Source: Anderseniella sp.
GTDB taxonomy: Bacteria; Pseudomonadota; Alphaproteobacteria; Rhizobiales; Aestuariivirgaceae
NCBI GenBank assembly: GCA_028289645.1
Contig: JANQOK010000008.1
Coordinates: forward strand, 310,001 to 374,000
Direction of reading: 5' to 3'
DNA: 64,000 bases
Position 1 is the first letter of the stretch. Each line of letters opens with the position of its first letter. Made by a program: the position numbers and the translations under genes. This document shows positions 7,504-16,165 of this stretch, piece after piece. The notes under the pieces are model-generated. The model was not told the origin of the DNA and ran no database searches. It was given only the letters and a program-made list of their open reading frames with translations.

Positions 7504-9509
7504 GCAATCTCCAGCGCCGCCTTGCGGCCCTCGTAGATAGCCATGTGGGCTTTGCGCGGTGCGTTGCAGTCGCCCACCACGGCGAACGGAGGACAATCGC
7601 CCAGAGCCTGGATGTCGTCGGAAAACTCGGTGTTGGGACTGGCCACGGTGGCCAGCACCAGGGTTTCAAAACGCTGCTCGAAGGTTTCGCCGGTCAACAG
7701 GTCAATGAAGCTGGCAACCGAGCCCTCATTGTCTGGCTTGCCCCATGACTGCAGTGCCGTGTCGGTTAGGGCAACGCCGCCGTGACGGGCGAAACGGGCG
7801 CGGGCCACGCTGTCCGCCCCGGTGCCGGCAAGCTCAGCCGCCAGCACCCCTTTGGAGGTCATGGCGGTGACCTTGTGTCCGGCCTCGGCCAGGAACAGCG
7901 CGGTGCCGATACCGCGCCAGGAATGCAGATCATCCAGCACCAGAACCCGCTCGCCGATCATCGTCGCGTTCTCCATGACGGTGTGGTAGCTGATGACATT
8001 ATCCTCGTCATGGCCGGGCAGCACATCATTCATGGGCAAGGCGCGCTGAAACCCTGAAGTGACAGGCTTGATGCCGGTTGCCGCAATGATGTGATCGGGG
8101 TGCAGGTGGCGGACGGTCAGCGGCGTTGCCGCTTCGCCAAGCTTAATGTCCACACCCAGGCGATCCAGCTCGTGCTCGTACCACTTGATGTGATCCGCAA
8201 TCCTGGAGCGTGTCGGCTGACGGCCGGCAAGATGCCACTGGCCGCCGATCATCGGTCCGCGTTCGATCAGCGTGACCTTGTGCCCGGCCTCGGCAGCCAC
8301 CCGGGCTGCTTCCAGGCCGGCCGGCCCGGCGCCGACCACGAGAACCGACCTGCGGCGTTCGGTCTTGGCTATCTTGTCGCCGCGCCATTCCCATTCACGC
8401 CCCACCGACGGGTTGACCAGGCAAGAAATCCAGTAGTCCTTGTAGCGCCTGGCAATGCACTGCTGATTGCAGTGGATGCACGGGCGGATGCTGGCGCCGT
8501 TGCCGGCCTGCGCCTTATTGGCCAGATGCGGGTCTGCAATCTGGGCCCGCACCATGGAACAGGTGTCGGCCTGGCCTGTCGAAATGACCTGCTCGGCCTT
8601 CTCGGGCGAATGAATGCCGGATTCGGCCTGCACACGGGCATGGCGCATGTGATGTTTGAGATGATCAGCCAGGTGCGCACCCTCGACGCCTTCGTGAACG
8701 TGGGTCGGGATTATCGGCTGGTCACGGAAATAGCTGCCGGTACCGCAGGTCACGTAATCCATCAGACCGCGCTCGTCGTGCCAGGCGGCGATTTCGCTCA
8801 AAGCCTCCAGAGACAGGGCCGGTTCGGCCACCTGATCGACCGACACGGCCATGCCTATGATGAAGTCGGAGCCGCAGGCCTCGCGGATGCGCTTGAAAAT
8901 CTCCGCCGAAAACCGGACCCGGTTTTCCAAGCTGCCACCCCATTTGTCATCACGCCGGTTGGACCAAGGTGTCCAGAACTGATCGACCAGGGAATGATAG
9001 GCGGCAAAAATCTCAACGCCGTCGAACCCGGCCTGCTGAGCGCGGTCTGCAGCGGCCACAAACGACACGATCAGTTCCTCGATCTCGGCCTCGCTGACCG
9101 CATGGCCGCCGTCTGAATCATGCATGGACGGCATGCCGGACGCGGACCAGTTGGCATGGTAGGAATTGGCCCCGTCACCATGCTGGCCGACATGATAAAG
9201 CTGGTGCAGCATGACCGTGTCATAGCTGCTGCAGGCCTCGTTGATCTTGCGCAGCGGCGCAATTATGGCATCGTCATTGGCACGGAAATTGCCGCGGGTC
9301 AGCACACCGGATGCATGCACCGGCACCGGCTCGACCACGATCATGCCGGCGCCGCCCTTGGCGCGTTCAACATAGTAGGCTTTGGTTCGCCGTGACGGCA
9401 GTCCGTTTTCTGCCATGTTGTTGGTATGGGCGCCGAACACAATGCGGTTCTTAAGCCGCTTGTGATTGATGGTTATCGGCGTGAACAAATGCGGATATGG
9501 GTTGCTCAT
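7500..9509 (-). CDS. NADH:flavin oxidoreductase / trimethylamine (or dimethylglycine-type) dehydrogenase-like FMN/4Fe-4S/FAD enzyme
   Basis: OYE-like N-terminus (LFTPITINHKRLKNRIVFGAHTNNMAENG), 4Fe-4S motif CIHCNQQCIARRYKDYWISCLVNP, and a dinucleotide-binding motif VLVVGAGPAGLEAARVAAEAGHKVTLIE. Confidence 0.9.
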   Translation of the reverse strand: MSNPYPHLFTPITINHKRLKNRIVFGAHTNNMAENGLPSRRTKAYYVERAKGGAGMIVVEPVPVHASGVLTRGNFRANDDAIIAPLRKINEACSSYDTVMLHQLYHVGQHGDGANSYHANWSASGMPSMHDSDGGHAVSEAEIEELIVSFVAAADRAQQAGFDGVEIFAAYHSLVDQFWTPWSNRRDDKWGGSLENRVRFSAEIFKRIREACGSDFIIGMAVSVDQVAEPALSLEALSEIAAWHDERGLMDYVTCGTGSYFRDQPIIPTHVHEGVEGAHLADHLKHHMRHARVQAESGIHSPEKAEQVISTGQADTCSMVRAQIADPHLANKAQAGNGASIRPCIHCNQQCIARRYKDYWISCLVNPSVGREWEWRGDKIAKTERRRSVLVVGAGPAGLEAARVAAEAGHKVTLIERGPMIGGQWHLAGRQPTRSRIADHIKWYEHELDRLGVDIKLGEAATPLTVRHLHPDHIIAATGIKPVTSGFQRALPMNDVLPGHDEDNVISYHTVMENATMIGERVLVLDDLHSWRGIGTALFLAEAGHKVTAMTSKGVLAAELAGTGADSVARARFARHGGVALTDTALQSWGKPDNEGSVASFIDLLTGETFEQRFETLVLATVASPNTEFSDDIQALGDCPPFAVVGDCNAPRKAHMAIYEGRKAALEIA

Positions 9510-9642
9510 GGAAAGATCAAATTCAGGTTGCCGTTGAAAAAGAATTCAAGTCGCCGTCAGAAATCAAGTCGCAGGGTGCCGCCCGTCACATTATTGTCAT
9601 GGTTTTTGCACTGATTTGCCAAGTCCTCGTTGCAATTTTTTC

Positions 9643-10566
9643 TCATTTCGGCTCGAAATCAACAATCCATGGCGGTTTTGGCCGGTACAATTCGGCGATC
9701 CAATCGACAAAACTGCGCACTTTCAATGGCTCATAGAGCCTGCTGGCATACATCGCATATACGCCCAGCACACCGCCTGACCATTGAGGCAGCACCCGCA
9801 CGAGCTTGCCCGCCGCGATGTCGCGGCTGACAATAAAGTCCGGCTGCAGAGCCAGTCCACCGCCGGCAATTGCCAATTCCTCTATGGCGTCGCCACTGTT
9901 TGCCAGGACCGCCGGTGAGATGCGCACCTGCTCGACCGTGCCGTTGCCGTCGTTAAGTGACCATACATCGCCTTCATGGCCAAAAGTGTACCCGAGACAA
10001 CGATGATCACTTATCGCGCTTGGCGTATCGGGGCTGCCGTGGCTGGCAATGTATCCGGGGCTGGCGCACAGGATGACCTGGACATCGGCAATGCGCCTGG
10101 CAATCAGGTTGGAGTCCGCCAGCTTGCCGGTGATACGGATGGCAACGTCGAAACCTTCCTCGACCAGATCCACGGTACGGTCGTTCAGCGACATGTCCAC
10201 GGTGACCTTGGGATTGGAGGCAGTGTACCGACCGAGATATGGCGCCACGTGATGGACGCCGAACGACATCGGCGCGGACAAGGCAAGCCTGCCCTGCGGG
10301 GTAAGAGTGTGGAGGCCGGCAATGCGGTCGGCCTCGTCGAGCTGGGCGAGGACATTCCTGGCACGCTCGAGATAGACGGCACCGGTACTGGTCAAGCTGT
10401 GCGAGCGGGTTGTGCGGGTCAGCAGGCGGGCGCCCAGATGAGCCTCGAGATCCGCCAGATGGCGCGATGCCATATTGCGCGACATGCCCAGCGCATCGGC
10501 TGCAGCTGCAAAGCTGCCCTGATCGACAATGGTGACAAACACCTCAATGGCACGCAGGCGATTCAT
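9643..10566 (-). CDS. LysR family transcriptional regulator
   Basis: N-terminal HTH MNRLRAIEVFVTIVDQGSFAAAADALGMSRNMASRHLADLEAHLGARLLTRTTR plus a substrate-binding domain. Confidence 0.95.
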   Translation of the reverse strand: MNRLRAIEVFVTIVDQGSFAAAADALGMSRNMASRHLADLEAHLGARLLTRTTRSHSLTSTGAVYLERARNVLAQLDEADRIAGLHTLTPQGRLALSAPMSFGVHHVAPYLGRYTASNPKVTVDMSLNDRTVDLVEEGFDVAIRITGKLADSNLIARRIADVQVILCASPGYIASHGSPDTPSAISDHRCLGYTFGHEGDVWSLNDGNGTVEQVRISPAVLANSGDAIEELAIAGGGLALQPDFIVSRDIAAGKLVRVLPQWSGGVLGVYAMYASRLYEPLKVRSFVDWIAELYRPKPPWIVDFEPK

Positions 10567-10581
10567 ACTATCTCCTTTTAA

Positions 10582-10596
10582 GAGACAATATATCTC
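10582..10596. promoter_or_regulatory. Candidate LysR operator in the divergent promoter region
   Basis: GAGACAATATATCTC (GAGA-N7-TCTC) in the lysR/doxX intergenic region. Confidence 0.3.
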
Positions 10597-10675
10597 ACAA
10601 TTCGCAGATTATCTCCAGCGGCAAACGCCCTATGTGTCTCTCATCGAAACTTCAACGATTGAAAGGTCCACCACA

Positions 10676-11095
10676 ATGAACAATGAACAACTGACCGCAA
10701 ACGGCACCGCCCTGCTCCGAATTACGCTGGGCATAGCCGCGATAGCGCACGGACTGCTGAAAGTGTTTGTCTTTACCCTGCCCGGCGCAGCCGGGTTCTT
10801 TGAATCCCTCGGGCTGCCCGGTTTTCTCGCCTACGTCACGGTAGTAGTCGAAATCGTCGGCGGCCTCGCGCTCGTCGCCGGTTTCCAAACCCGGCTCGTC
10901 TCACTTGCCATGGTCCCCATCCTGCTCGGCGCCACCTGGGCACATGCCGGCAATGGCTGGGTATTCTCCAATCAGGGCGGCGGCTGGGAGTATCCCCTGT
11001 TCTGGGCAGTAGTTCTGGTGGTGCAGGCGATGCTTGGCAGCGGCGCCTATGCGGTGGATGATATGCAGGCGCGCAAGGCATCCGCCAACGCGTGA
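10676..11095 (+). CDS. DoxX family protein
   Basis: Four-TM protein: LLRITLGIAAIAHGLLKVF...GLPGFLAYVTVVVEIVGGLALVAGF...; ATG at 10676 fits better than the track start. Confidence 0.85.
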   Translation: MNNEQLTANGTALLRITLGIAAIAHGLLKVFVFTLPGAAGFFESLGLPGFLAYVTVVVEIVGGLALVAGFQTRLVSLAMVPILLGATWAHAGNGWVFSNQGGGWEYPLFWAVVLVVQAMLGSGAYAVDDMQARKASANA

Positions 11096-11111
11096 CGCAA
11101 GGAGACCAATA

Positions 11112-11621
11112 ATGTTCAAGAACATAGACCCCGCCCCGCAGAAGCCGGTCGCAACCGGCGCGCGCATCGGCCATGTCCACCTGAAAGTCGCCGATATCGA
11201 GCGTGCCCTAGACTTCTATGTTGGCGTTTTGGGTTTCGGCGTGAAACAGCGCTACGGCGATCAGGCGGCATTCATCGCCGCCGGTGACTACCATCACCAT
11301 ATCGGCCTCAACACCTGGGAGAGCAAGGGCGGTTCGCCGCCGCCCGCCGGCACAACCGGTCTGTTTCACCTGGCCATACTGTACCCGGAGCGGGCCGAGT
11401 TGGCTGATGCGCTGAAGCGGATAACAATTGCCGGCTATGAGCTCGATGGCGCATCCGATCATGGTGTGTCGCAGGCGCTGTATCTGCGCGACCCGGACGG
11501 CAACGGGGTGGAGCTTTACTGGGACCGGCCCGAAACCGACTGGCCGAAAAATGATGACGGCACGCTTGCCATGGTCACAGAACGCCTCGACCTTGACGAC
11601 CTGCTAGCGGAAGCTGCCTGA
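11112..11621 (+). CDS. VOC family (glyoxalase/dioxygenase-like) protein
   Basis: GHVHLKVADIERALDFYVGVLGFGVKQRYG...DPDGNGVELYWDRP; ggag Shine-Dalgarno upstream of ATG 11112. Confidence 0.9.
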   Translation: MFKNIDPAPQKPVATGARIGHVHLKVADIERALDFYVGVLGFGVKQRYGDQAAFIAAGDYHHHIGLNTWESKGGSPPPAGTTGLFHLAILYPERAELADALKRITIAGYELDGASDHGVSQALYLRDPDGNGVELYWDRPETDWPKNDDGTLAMVTERLDLDDLLAEAA

Positions 11622-11627
11622 CGGCCA

Positions 11628-11661
11628 GCGCAACAGGGGTTCGCTTGCCCCCCTGTTGCGC
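11628..11661 (+). terminator. Stem-loop terminator downstream of the VOC gene
   Basis: gcgcaacaggggttcgcttgcccccctgttgcgc followed by cggcactttt. Confidence 0.65.
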
Positions 11662-11689
11662 CGGCACTTTTGATGCGATCAGTTTCATA

Positions 11690-11714
11690 ACTTTTGATTG
11701 ATTCAATCAAAAGT
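11690..11714. promoter_or_regulatory. Perfect 25-nt AT-rich palindrome (12-bp arms, 1-nt centre)
   Basis: acttttgattga-t-tcaatcaaaagt, between two convergent genes. Confidence 0.6.
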
Positions 11715-11727
11715 CATACCGATTTAG

Positions 11728-12471
11728 TCACGACAATCCCGGACCGGTGATTTCCTTGATCAGCTTGCGGTAAATCGCCTCTCGGTAGGCATCGTAATCG
11801 TTGGCTGGCAGCACGAAGTGATACGGCCCGCCAATGATTGATTTCTTGAAGTAATGGTCGAGCGTCGGCCACTCGTTCAGAATGGCCAGCCCGTTGATGG
11901 TAATGCCTCGCGCAACTACATCATCGCGGGCCACTTCAACGATTTCGCCACGGTTGTTGCGGCCATCTGACGATATATCGATGACCCGCCTGAGTGCGGT
12001 GAACGGTGCTGCTGTTGCTGCGGCCGCGGCAAACTGCAGTGCGGCACCGATCGCAGTGCCGCCTTCGGCAAGCTCGCGCTGGATCGCGAACACCTTCTGG
12101 GCGAATGCGTTGGCGGACGCAGGGCCGTCTATCACCGTCCACGGTGTCGACAGAGCCTGGTTTTCCGCGTCAGACCACTGGAACACCGTAACAGCTATGC
12201 GCCCGAGCGGCCCGCTCTCGATAGCACGGTGCACCTCCTTGGTCTGGAAGGCATGACCGATGCCATCCATCTGAAGCCGGAACTCGCGCGCATCCACCGA
12301 ATAGGAACAGTCGACCGCCAGCACAAGTATCAGGTCCACTTCACCCCCGGCCTGGGCGTTGCCGGGAGCGGCAAGATGCAGAGCACCGGCCGTACCGCCG
12401 ACGCCTGCGGCGGCAGAAAGCAACAGCATCCGCCTGCGCGATAGGTGCTGACGAATGCTGTTGCTGCTCAT
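11728..12471 (-). CDS. DUF1194 domain-containing (VWA-like) exported protein
   Basis: Tat-like signal (RRRMLLLSAAAGVGG), then VDLILVLAVDCSYSVDAREFRLQMDGIGHAF...IDISSDGRNNRGEIVEVARDDVVARGITINGLAI. Confidence 0.85.
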   Translation of the reverse strand: MSSNSIRQHLSRRRMLLLSAAAGVGGTAGALHLAAPGNAQAGGEVDLILVLAVDCSYSVDAREFRLQMDGIGHAFQTKEVHRAIESGPLGRIAVTVFQWSDAENQALSTPWTVIDGPASANAFAQKVFAIQRELAEGGTAIGAALQFAAAAATAAPFTALRRVIDISSDGRNNRGEIVEVARDDVVARGITINGLAILNEWPTLDHYFKKSIIGGPYHFVLPANDYDAYREAIYRKLIKEITGPGLS

Positions 12472-12499
12472 AATGATTTTATGTCTCTTGCGTTAGAGT

Positions 12500-13582
12500 T
12501 TATCCGGGCGACAGGCCGCGCAGACGCTCAGACCGGCGGCGCAGGAGTTCCAATGTCGCCAACAAGGCAATCGAGATCAAGACCAGGATGGTTGCCACGG
12601 CCAGGATGGTCGGGGAAATCTGCTCGCGGATGCCGGAGAACATCTGCCTTGGAATGGTGACCTGGTGGACATCAGCCAGGAAGATCACGGCCACCACCTC
12701 GTCCAGCGAGGTGATGAACGCAAACAGCGCACCGGATATCATACCGGGCAAGATCAACGGCATGATAACCTTGCGGAACGTGGTCCAGCCATTGGCGCCA
12801 AGACTTCTCGACGCGCGTATCAGCGACGTGTCGAAGCCGGTCAGTGTCGCAGTCACTGTTATGATCACAAACGGCACCCCGAGTGTCGCATGGGCCAGGA
12901 TGATGCCAAGGTCCTTGTTGATGAGACCATCGGGGAAAAACGGGAATACATCCTTTTTGGCATAGAAAAAGAACATGCCGGTGGCGGTGATCACCAGCGG
13001 TACGATCATCGGTGAAATCAACAGGCTGGTAATCGCTGAGCGGAACGGCATTTCCGGACGCGACAGGCCCAGTGCCGCCAGCGTGCCGAAGAACGTGGCT
13101 ACGATCGTGGACAGAACGGCGAACTTGAACGAGTTCAAGGCAGCGCCCACCCAGGTGGCATTGTTCCACATATCCGACCACCAGCCCTCGGTGCGGTCGG
13201 GATCATTCATGCCGAACAGGAAGATGTCCTTGTACCACCGGGTCGAGTACGCATTGGGATCAAGGGACAACATGCCTTCCGTGAAGGTGAAATAAGGCTC
13301 CACATTGAACGACAGGGGCATGATCACCAGCACCGGCGTAATCAGGAAAATGAAAATGCAGGTGCAGACCAGAAGGAATATGTACTGGCCGAATTTCTCA
13401 AGCCAGGTCGCGTAGGCGGGCAACTCGCTCATGAAGAAAAGCGGCAGCCCGAGGACCAGCGCGAAGCCAATGGTCGCTATCAGCGTGCCCGTGTAGAAAA
13501 AGGCGATGACTACCGCGATGACGTAAGCGACGTAACCGGGAGCGGGTATTCTGTCGAGAATGGTCATGATCGCCTCCCTCAC
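12500..13582 (-). CDS. ABC transporter permease (spermidine/putrescine PotC-like)
   Basis: EAA-loop-like DTSLIRASRSLGANGWTTFRKVIMPLILPGMISGALFAFITSLDEVVVAVIF-type sequence and multiple TM segments. Confidence 0.9.
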   Translation of the reverse strand: MREAIMTILDRIPAPGYVAYVIAVVIAFFYTGTLIATIGFALVLGLPLFFMSELPAYATWLEKFGQYIFLLVCTCIFIFLITPVLVIMPLSFNVEPYFTFTEGMLSLDPNAYSTRWYKDIFLFGMNDPDRTEGWWSDMWNNATWVGAALNSFKFAVLSTIVATFFGTLAALGLSRPEMPFRSAITSLLISPMIVPLVITATGMFFFYAKKDVFPFFPDGLINKDLGIILAHATLGVPFVIITVTATLTGFDTSLIRASRSLGANGWTTFRKVIMPLILPGMISGALFAFITSLDEVVAVIFLADVHQVTIPRQMFSGIREQISPTILAVATILVLISIALLATLELLRRRSERLRGLSPG

Positions 13583-14859
13583 CCGAACTTCAGATTGTCG
13601 ACACCGACAAGCTTGTTGTAGAGCCAGTAGAAGACAAGAACGATGGCCAGCAGGATGGCTCCAAGCGCCGCTCCCAGGCTCCAGTTCAGTGTCTTCTTGA
13701 TATGATCCGCAATCAGGTTTGAGATCAGCAGGCCATCATTGCCGCCCACCAGCGCTGGTGTGATGTAGTAGCCAATGGCCAGAATGAATACCAGCAGCGT
13801 GCCTGCGGCTATGCCCGGTATGGTTTGCGGGAAATACACTTTTATGAACGAGTAGGTGCCGGTCGCTCCCAGCGACCGTGCCGCTCGCATGTAATATGGC
13901 GGGATGGTTTTCATCACCGAGTACAACGGCAGGATCATGAACGGCAGCAGAATGTGCACCATGGCAACGATGGTACCGGTCATGTTGTAGACCATCTGAA
14001 TGCGGCTGCCTTCAGGAATGATCTGGGTGAACACCAGTATGTCGTTCACAATACCCTCAGTCTGCAGCATGGCAATCCAGGCCGTGGTTCGCACCAGCAG
14101 CGAGGTCCAGAACGGCAATAGCACCATGATCATCAGCAGGTTTGATGTCCGAAGCGGCAACGTCGCCAGCAGGTAGGACACCGGATAGGCAATCACCAGG
14201 CATATGGCTGTGATCAGGGCCGACAGCCACAGGGTCTTGAACATGATCGGCACATAGATCCGGTAAAGCGGGTCAGCACGGACGATGTCGTTGTTGGCGT
14301 CGTACTTGAGGTCGAGCGCGGCAAGGTAGAACGAAATCGTATAGTCATGCGACACGCGCTGCAGCGTGCGCCAGATGTGCTGGTTCTCCCAGCGCTTGTC
14401 CAATCCGATAAGGGCTTCCTTATAGGGGCCTTCAGTGATGTTCTTGAGCTTGCGCGCCGACCTGGTGAACAAGCCGCGCGAGCCGGGAATCTCATAGTTG
14501 ATGCGAGTGGCGAGGTTACCAACCGTCTTGCCGATCTCGTTGTTTTCCCGGGCCGCTCGCATGTCCTTGACGAACACCTCAAAAGTGGACTCCGGCGGCA
14601 GGTCCTCACCGTCCCATTCCTGAATCACCTTGGAAAAATTGGGCAGCACATTGCTGCCGACCGGGCTGTACACCGACCGGAACAGCATCTCGCCAATGGG
14701 CAGGACAAAGGCGACGAGCAGGAACAACAGCAGCGGCAACACGAGCACCAAAGCCTGCAAACGCTGACGCCTGGTGGCGCGCGCCAAAGACGTTTTCAGC
14801 GGTACACCATCAGTGGTTGTTATTTCCCCCGGCACGCCAGATGCAGTTACATCGGTCAT
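13579..14859 (-). CDS. ABC transporter permease (PotB-like) with a long loop after TM1
   Basis: PPYYMRAARSLGATGTYSFIKVYFPQTIPGIAAGTLLVFILAIGYYITPALVGG; overlaps the downstream permease by 4 nt. Confidence 0.9.
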   Translation of the reverse strand: MTDVTASGVPGEITTTDGVPLKTSLARATRRQRLQALVLVLPLLLFLLVAFVLPIGEMLFRSVYSPVGSNVLPNFSKVIQEWDGEDLPPESTFEVFVKDMRAARENNEIGKTVGNLATRINYEIPGSRGLFTRSARKLKNITEGPYKEALIGLDKRWENQHIWRTLQRVSHDYTISFYLAALDLKYDANNDIVRADPLYRIYVPIMFKTLWLSALITAICLVIAYPVSYLLATLPLRTSNLLMIMVLLPFWTSLLVRTTAWIAMLQTEGIVNDILVFTQIIPEGSRIQMVYNMTGTIVAMVHILLPFMILPLYSVMKTIPPYYMRAARSLGATGTYSFIKVYFPQTIPGIAAGTLLVFILAIGYYITPALVGGNDGLLISNLIADHIKKTLNWSLGAALGAILLAIVLVFYWLYNKLVGVDNLKFG

Positions 14860-14937
14860 GATATGCCCTTTTCCCCGTCGCTGTCGGCGGACTAAAACAT
14901 CGCAGTCAAATCATCTCATAAAAATAACTCAATAGGA

Positions 14938-14963
14938 CCGGACGGGTAACAGCACCCGTCCGG
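14938..14963. terminator. Intra-operon stem-loop between the solute-binding protein gene and the permease gene
   Basis: ccggacgggtaacagcacccgtccgg, a perfect 10-bp stem. Confidence 0.65.
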
Positions 14964-14981
14964 CCTCAGGCTAAATAAGCC

Positions 14982-16067
14982 TTACTGTGCGAGCCAGGCG
15001 TTGAAGCGTTCGTTGAGCGCGTCCTGGTTGTCTGCCCACCATTCAAAGTCGTTCTGAACGGCGTTGGTCAGGTTCGCAGGCGCCGTCGGCATCTGTGGAC
15101 CCATGTCGATCTTGCCGTCTTCGTACTTGCCGACAAGCGGAGCAGAAGACAGACGGGCCGGACCGTACGCGATGTACTTGGCCTGGTTGGCAAGCTGTTC
15201 AGTCTCGGTGGAGAACTTCAGGAACTGCAGCGCCTTATCCTTGTTTGGAGCACCCTTTGGAATTGCCCAAAGGTCGATGTCCCAAACCTGCCCGTCCCAT
15301 ACGATGACGAAAGGCTTGTTCTCGGCTGCAACAGCGTTGAAGATACGGCCGTTGTAAGCCGTGGTCATCAGCACTTCACCGTCAGCCAGAAGCTGTGGCG
15401 GCTGCGCGCCGGCTTCCCACCATACAACGTCACCCTTGATGGTGGCGAGCTTGGCGAAGGCGCGGTCGATTGCTTCAGGCTTGGCCAGTTCGGCGTAGAC
15501 ATCCTTGGCCGCGATACCGTCGGCAATCAAGGCAAACTCAAGGTTTGGCTTTGGCCCCTTGCGCAGACCACGCTTGCCGGCCCAGGTCTTGGTGTCGAAG
15601 AAGTCAGCCATGGTGGTTGGCTTCTTGTCGCCGATCTTGGTGTCGTCATAGGCGTAGATGGTTGACCAGACGATGTTGGCGACAGCGCACTCATGCAGCG
15701 TACCGGGCAGGAAGTCTTCCTGGGCAGGCTTGCCGTCAGCACCAGCAGGCAGGGTTGAGTGATCGATCTTCTCGAAGATGCCTTCATCGCAGCCGCGAAC
15801 CGCATCGGACAGTTCAACGTCAACAATGTCCCAGGACACGTTGCCGGCTTCAACCTGGGCTTTCACTTCGGCAATGCCGCCGGAGTAATCGACCGAGTTG
15901 ATCTTGATGCCGGTCTTGGCGGTGAAGGGCTCATGATAAGCTTTCACCTGGCTCTTCGTGTAGGCGCCGCCCCACGAAACAGCCGTAATCGAGCCTTCGG
16001 CGCTGGCGGCTGTCGAGACAGCTCCGAGTGCCAGAATCGAAAGGCTTGCTGTTAAAAATTTCTTCAT
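14982..16067 (-). CDS. Extracellular solute-binding protein (PotD/PotF-like)
   Basis: Signal peptide MKKFLTASLSILALGAVSTAASA, then GSITAVSWGGAYTKSQVKAYHEPFTAKTGIKINSVDYSGG. Confidence 0.9.
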   Translation of the reverse strand: MKKFLTASLSILALGAVSTAASAEGSITAVSWGGAYTKSQVKAYHEPFTAKTGIKINSVDYSGGIAEVKAQVEAGNVSWDIVDVELSDAVRGCDEGIFEKIDHSTLPAGADGKPAQEDFLPGTLHECAVANIVWSTIYAYDDTKIGDKKPTTMADFFDTKTWAGKRGLRKGPKPNLEFALIADGIAAKDVYAELAKPEAIDRAFAKLATIKGDVVWWEAGAQPPQLLADGEVLMTTAYNGRIFNAVAAENKPFVIVWDGQVWDIDLWAIPKGAPNKDKALQFLKFSTETEQLANQAKYIAYGPARLSSAPLVGKYEDGKIDMGPQMPTAPANLTNAVQNDFEWWADNQDALNERFNAWLAQ

Positions 16068-16165
16068 TCAGACTTACTCCCTTTGGTAGAACGGAGGCTC
16101 AACAAAACCCCCGGTAAACCGCCCTGCTCTCACTATTGAGGCAGAACAGAATTCTCGAATTCAGA

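Noticed and set aside
8091-9116. 341-aa plus-strand ORF
   Set aside because: Antisense to the well-supported TMADH-like flavoprotein; no recognisable motifs.
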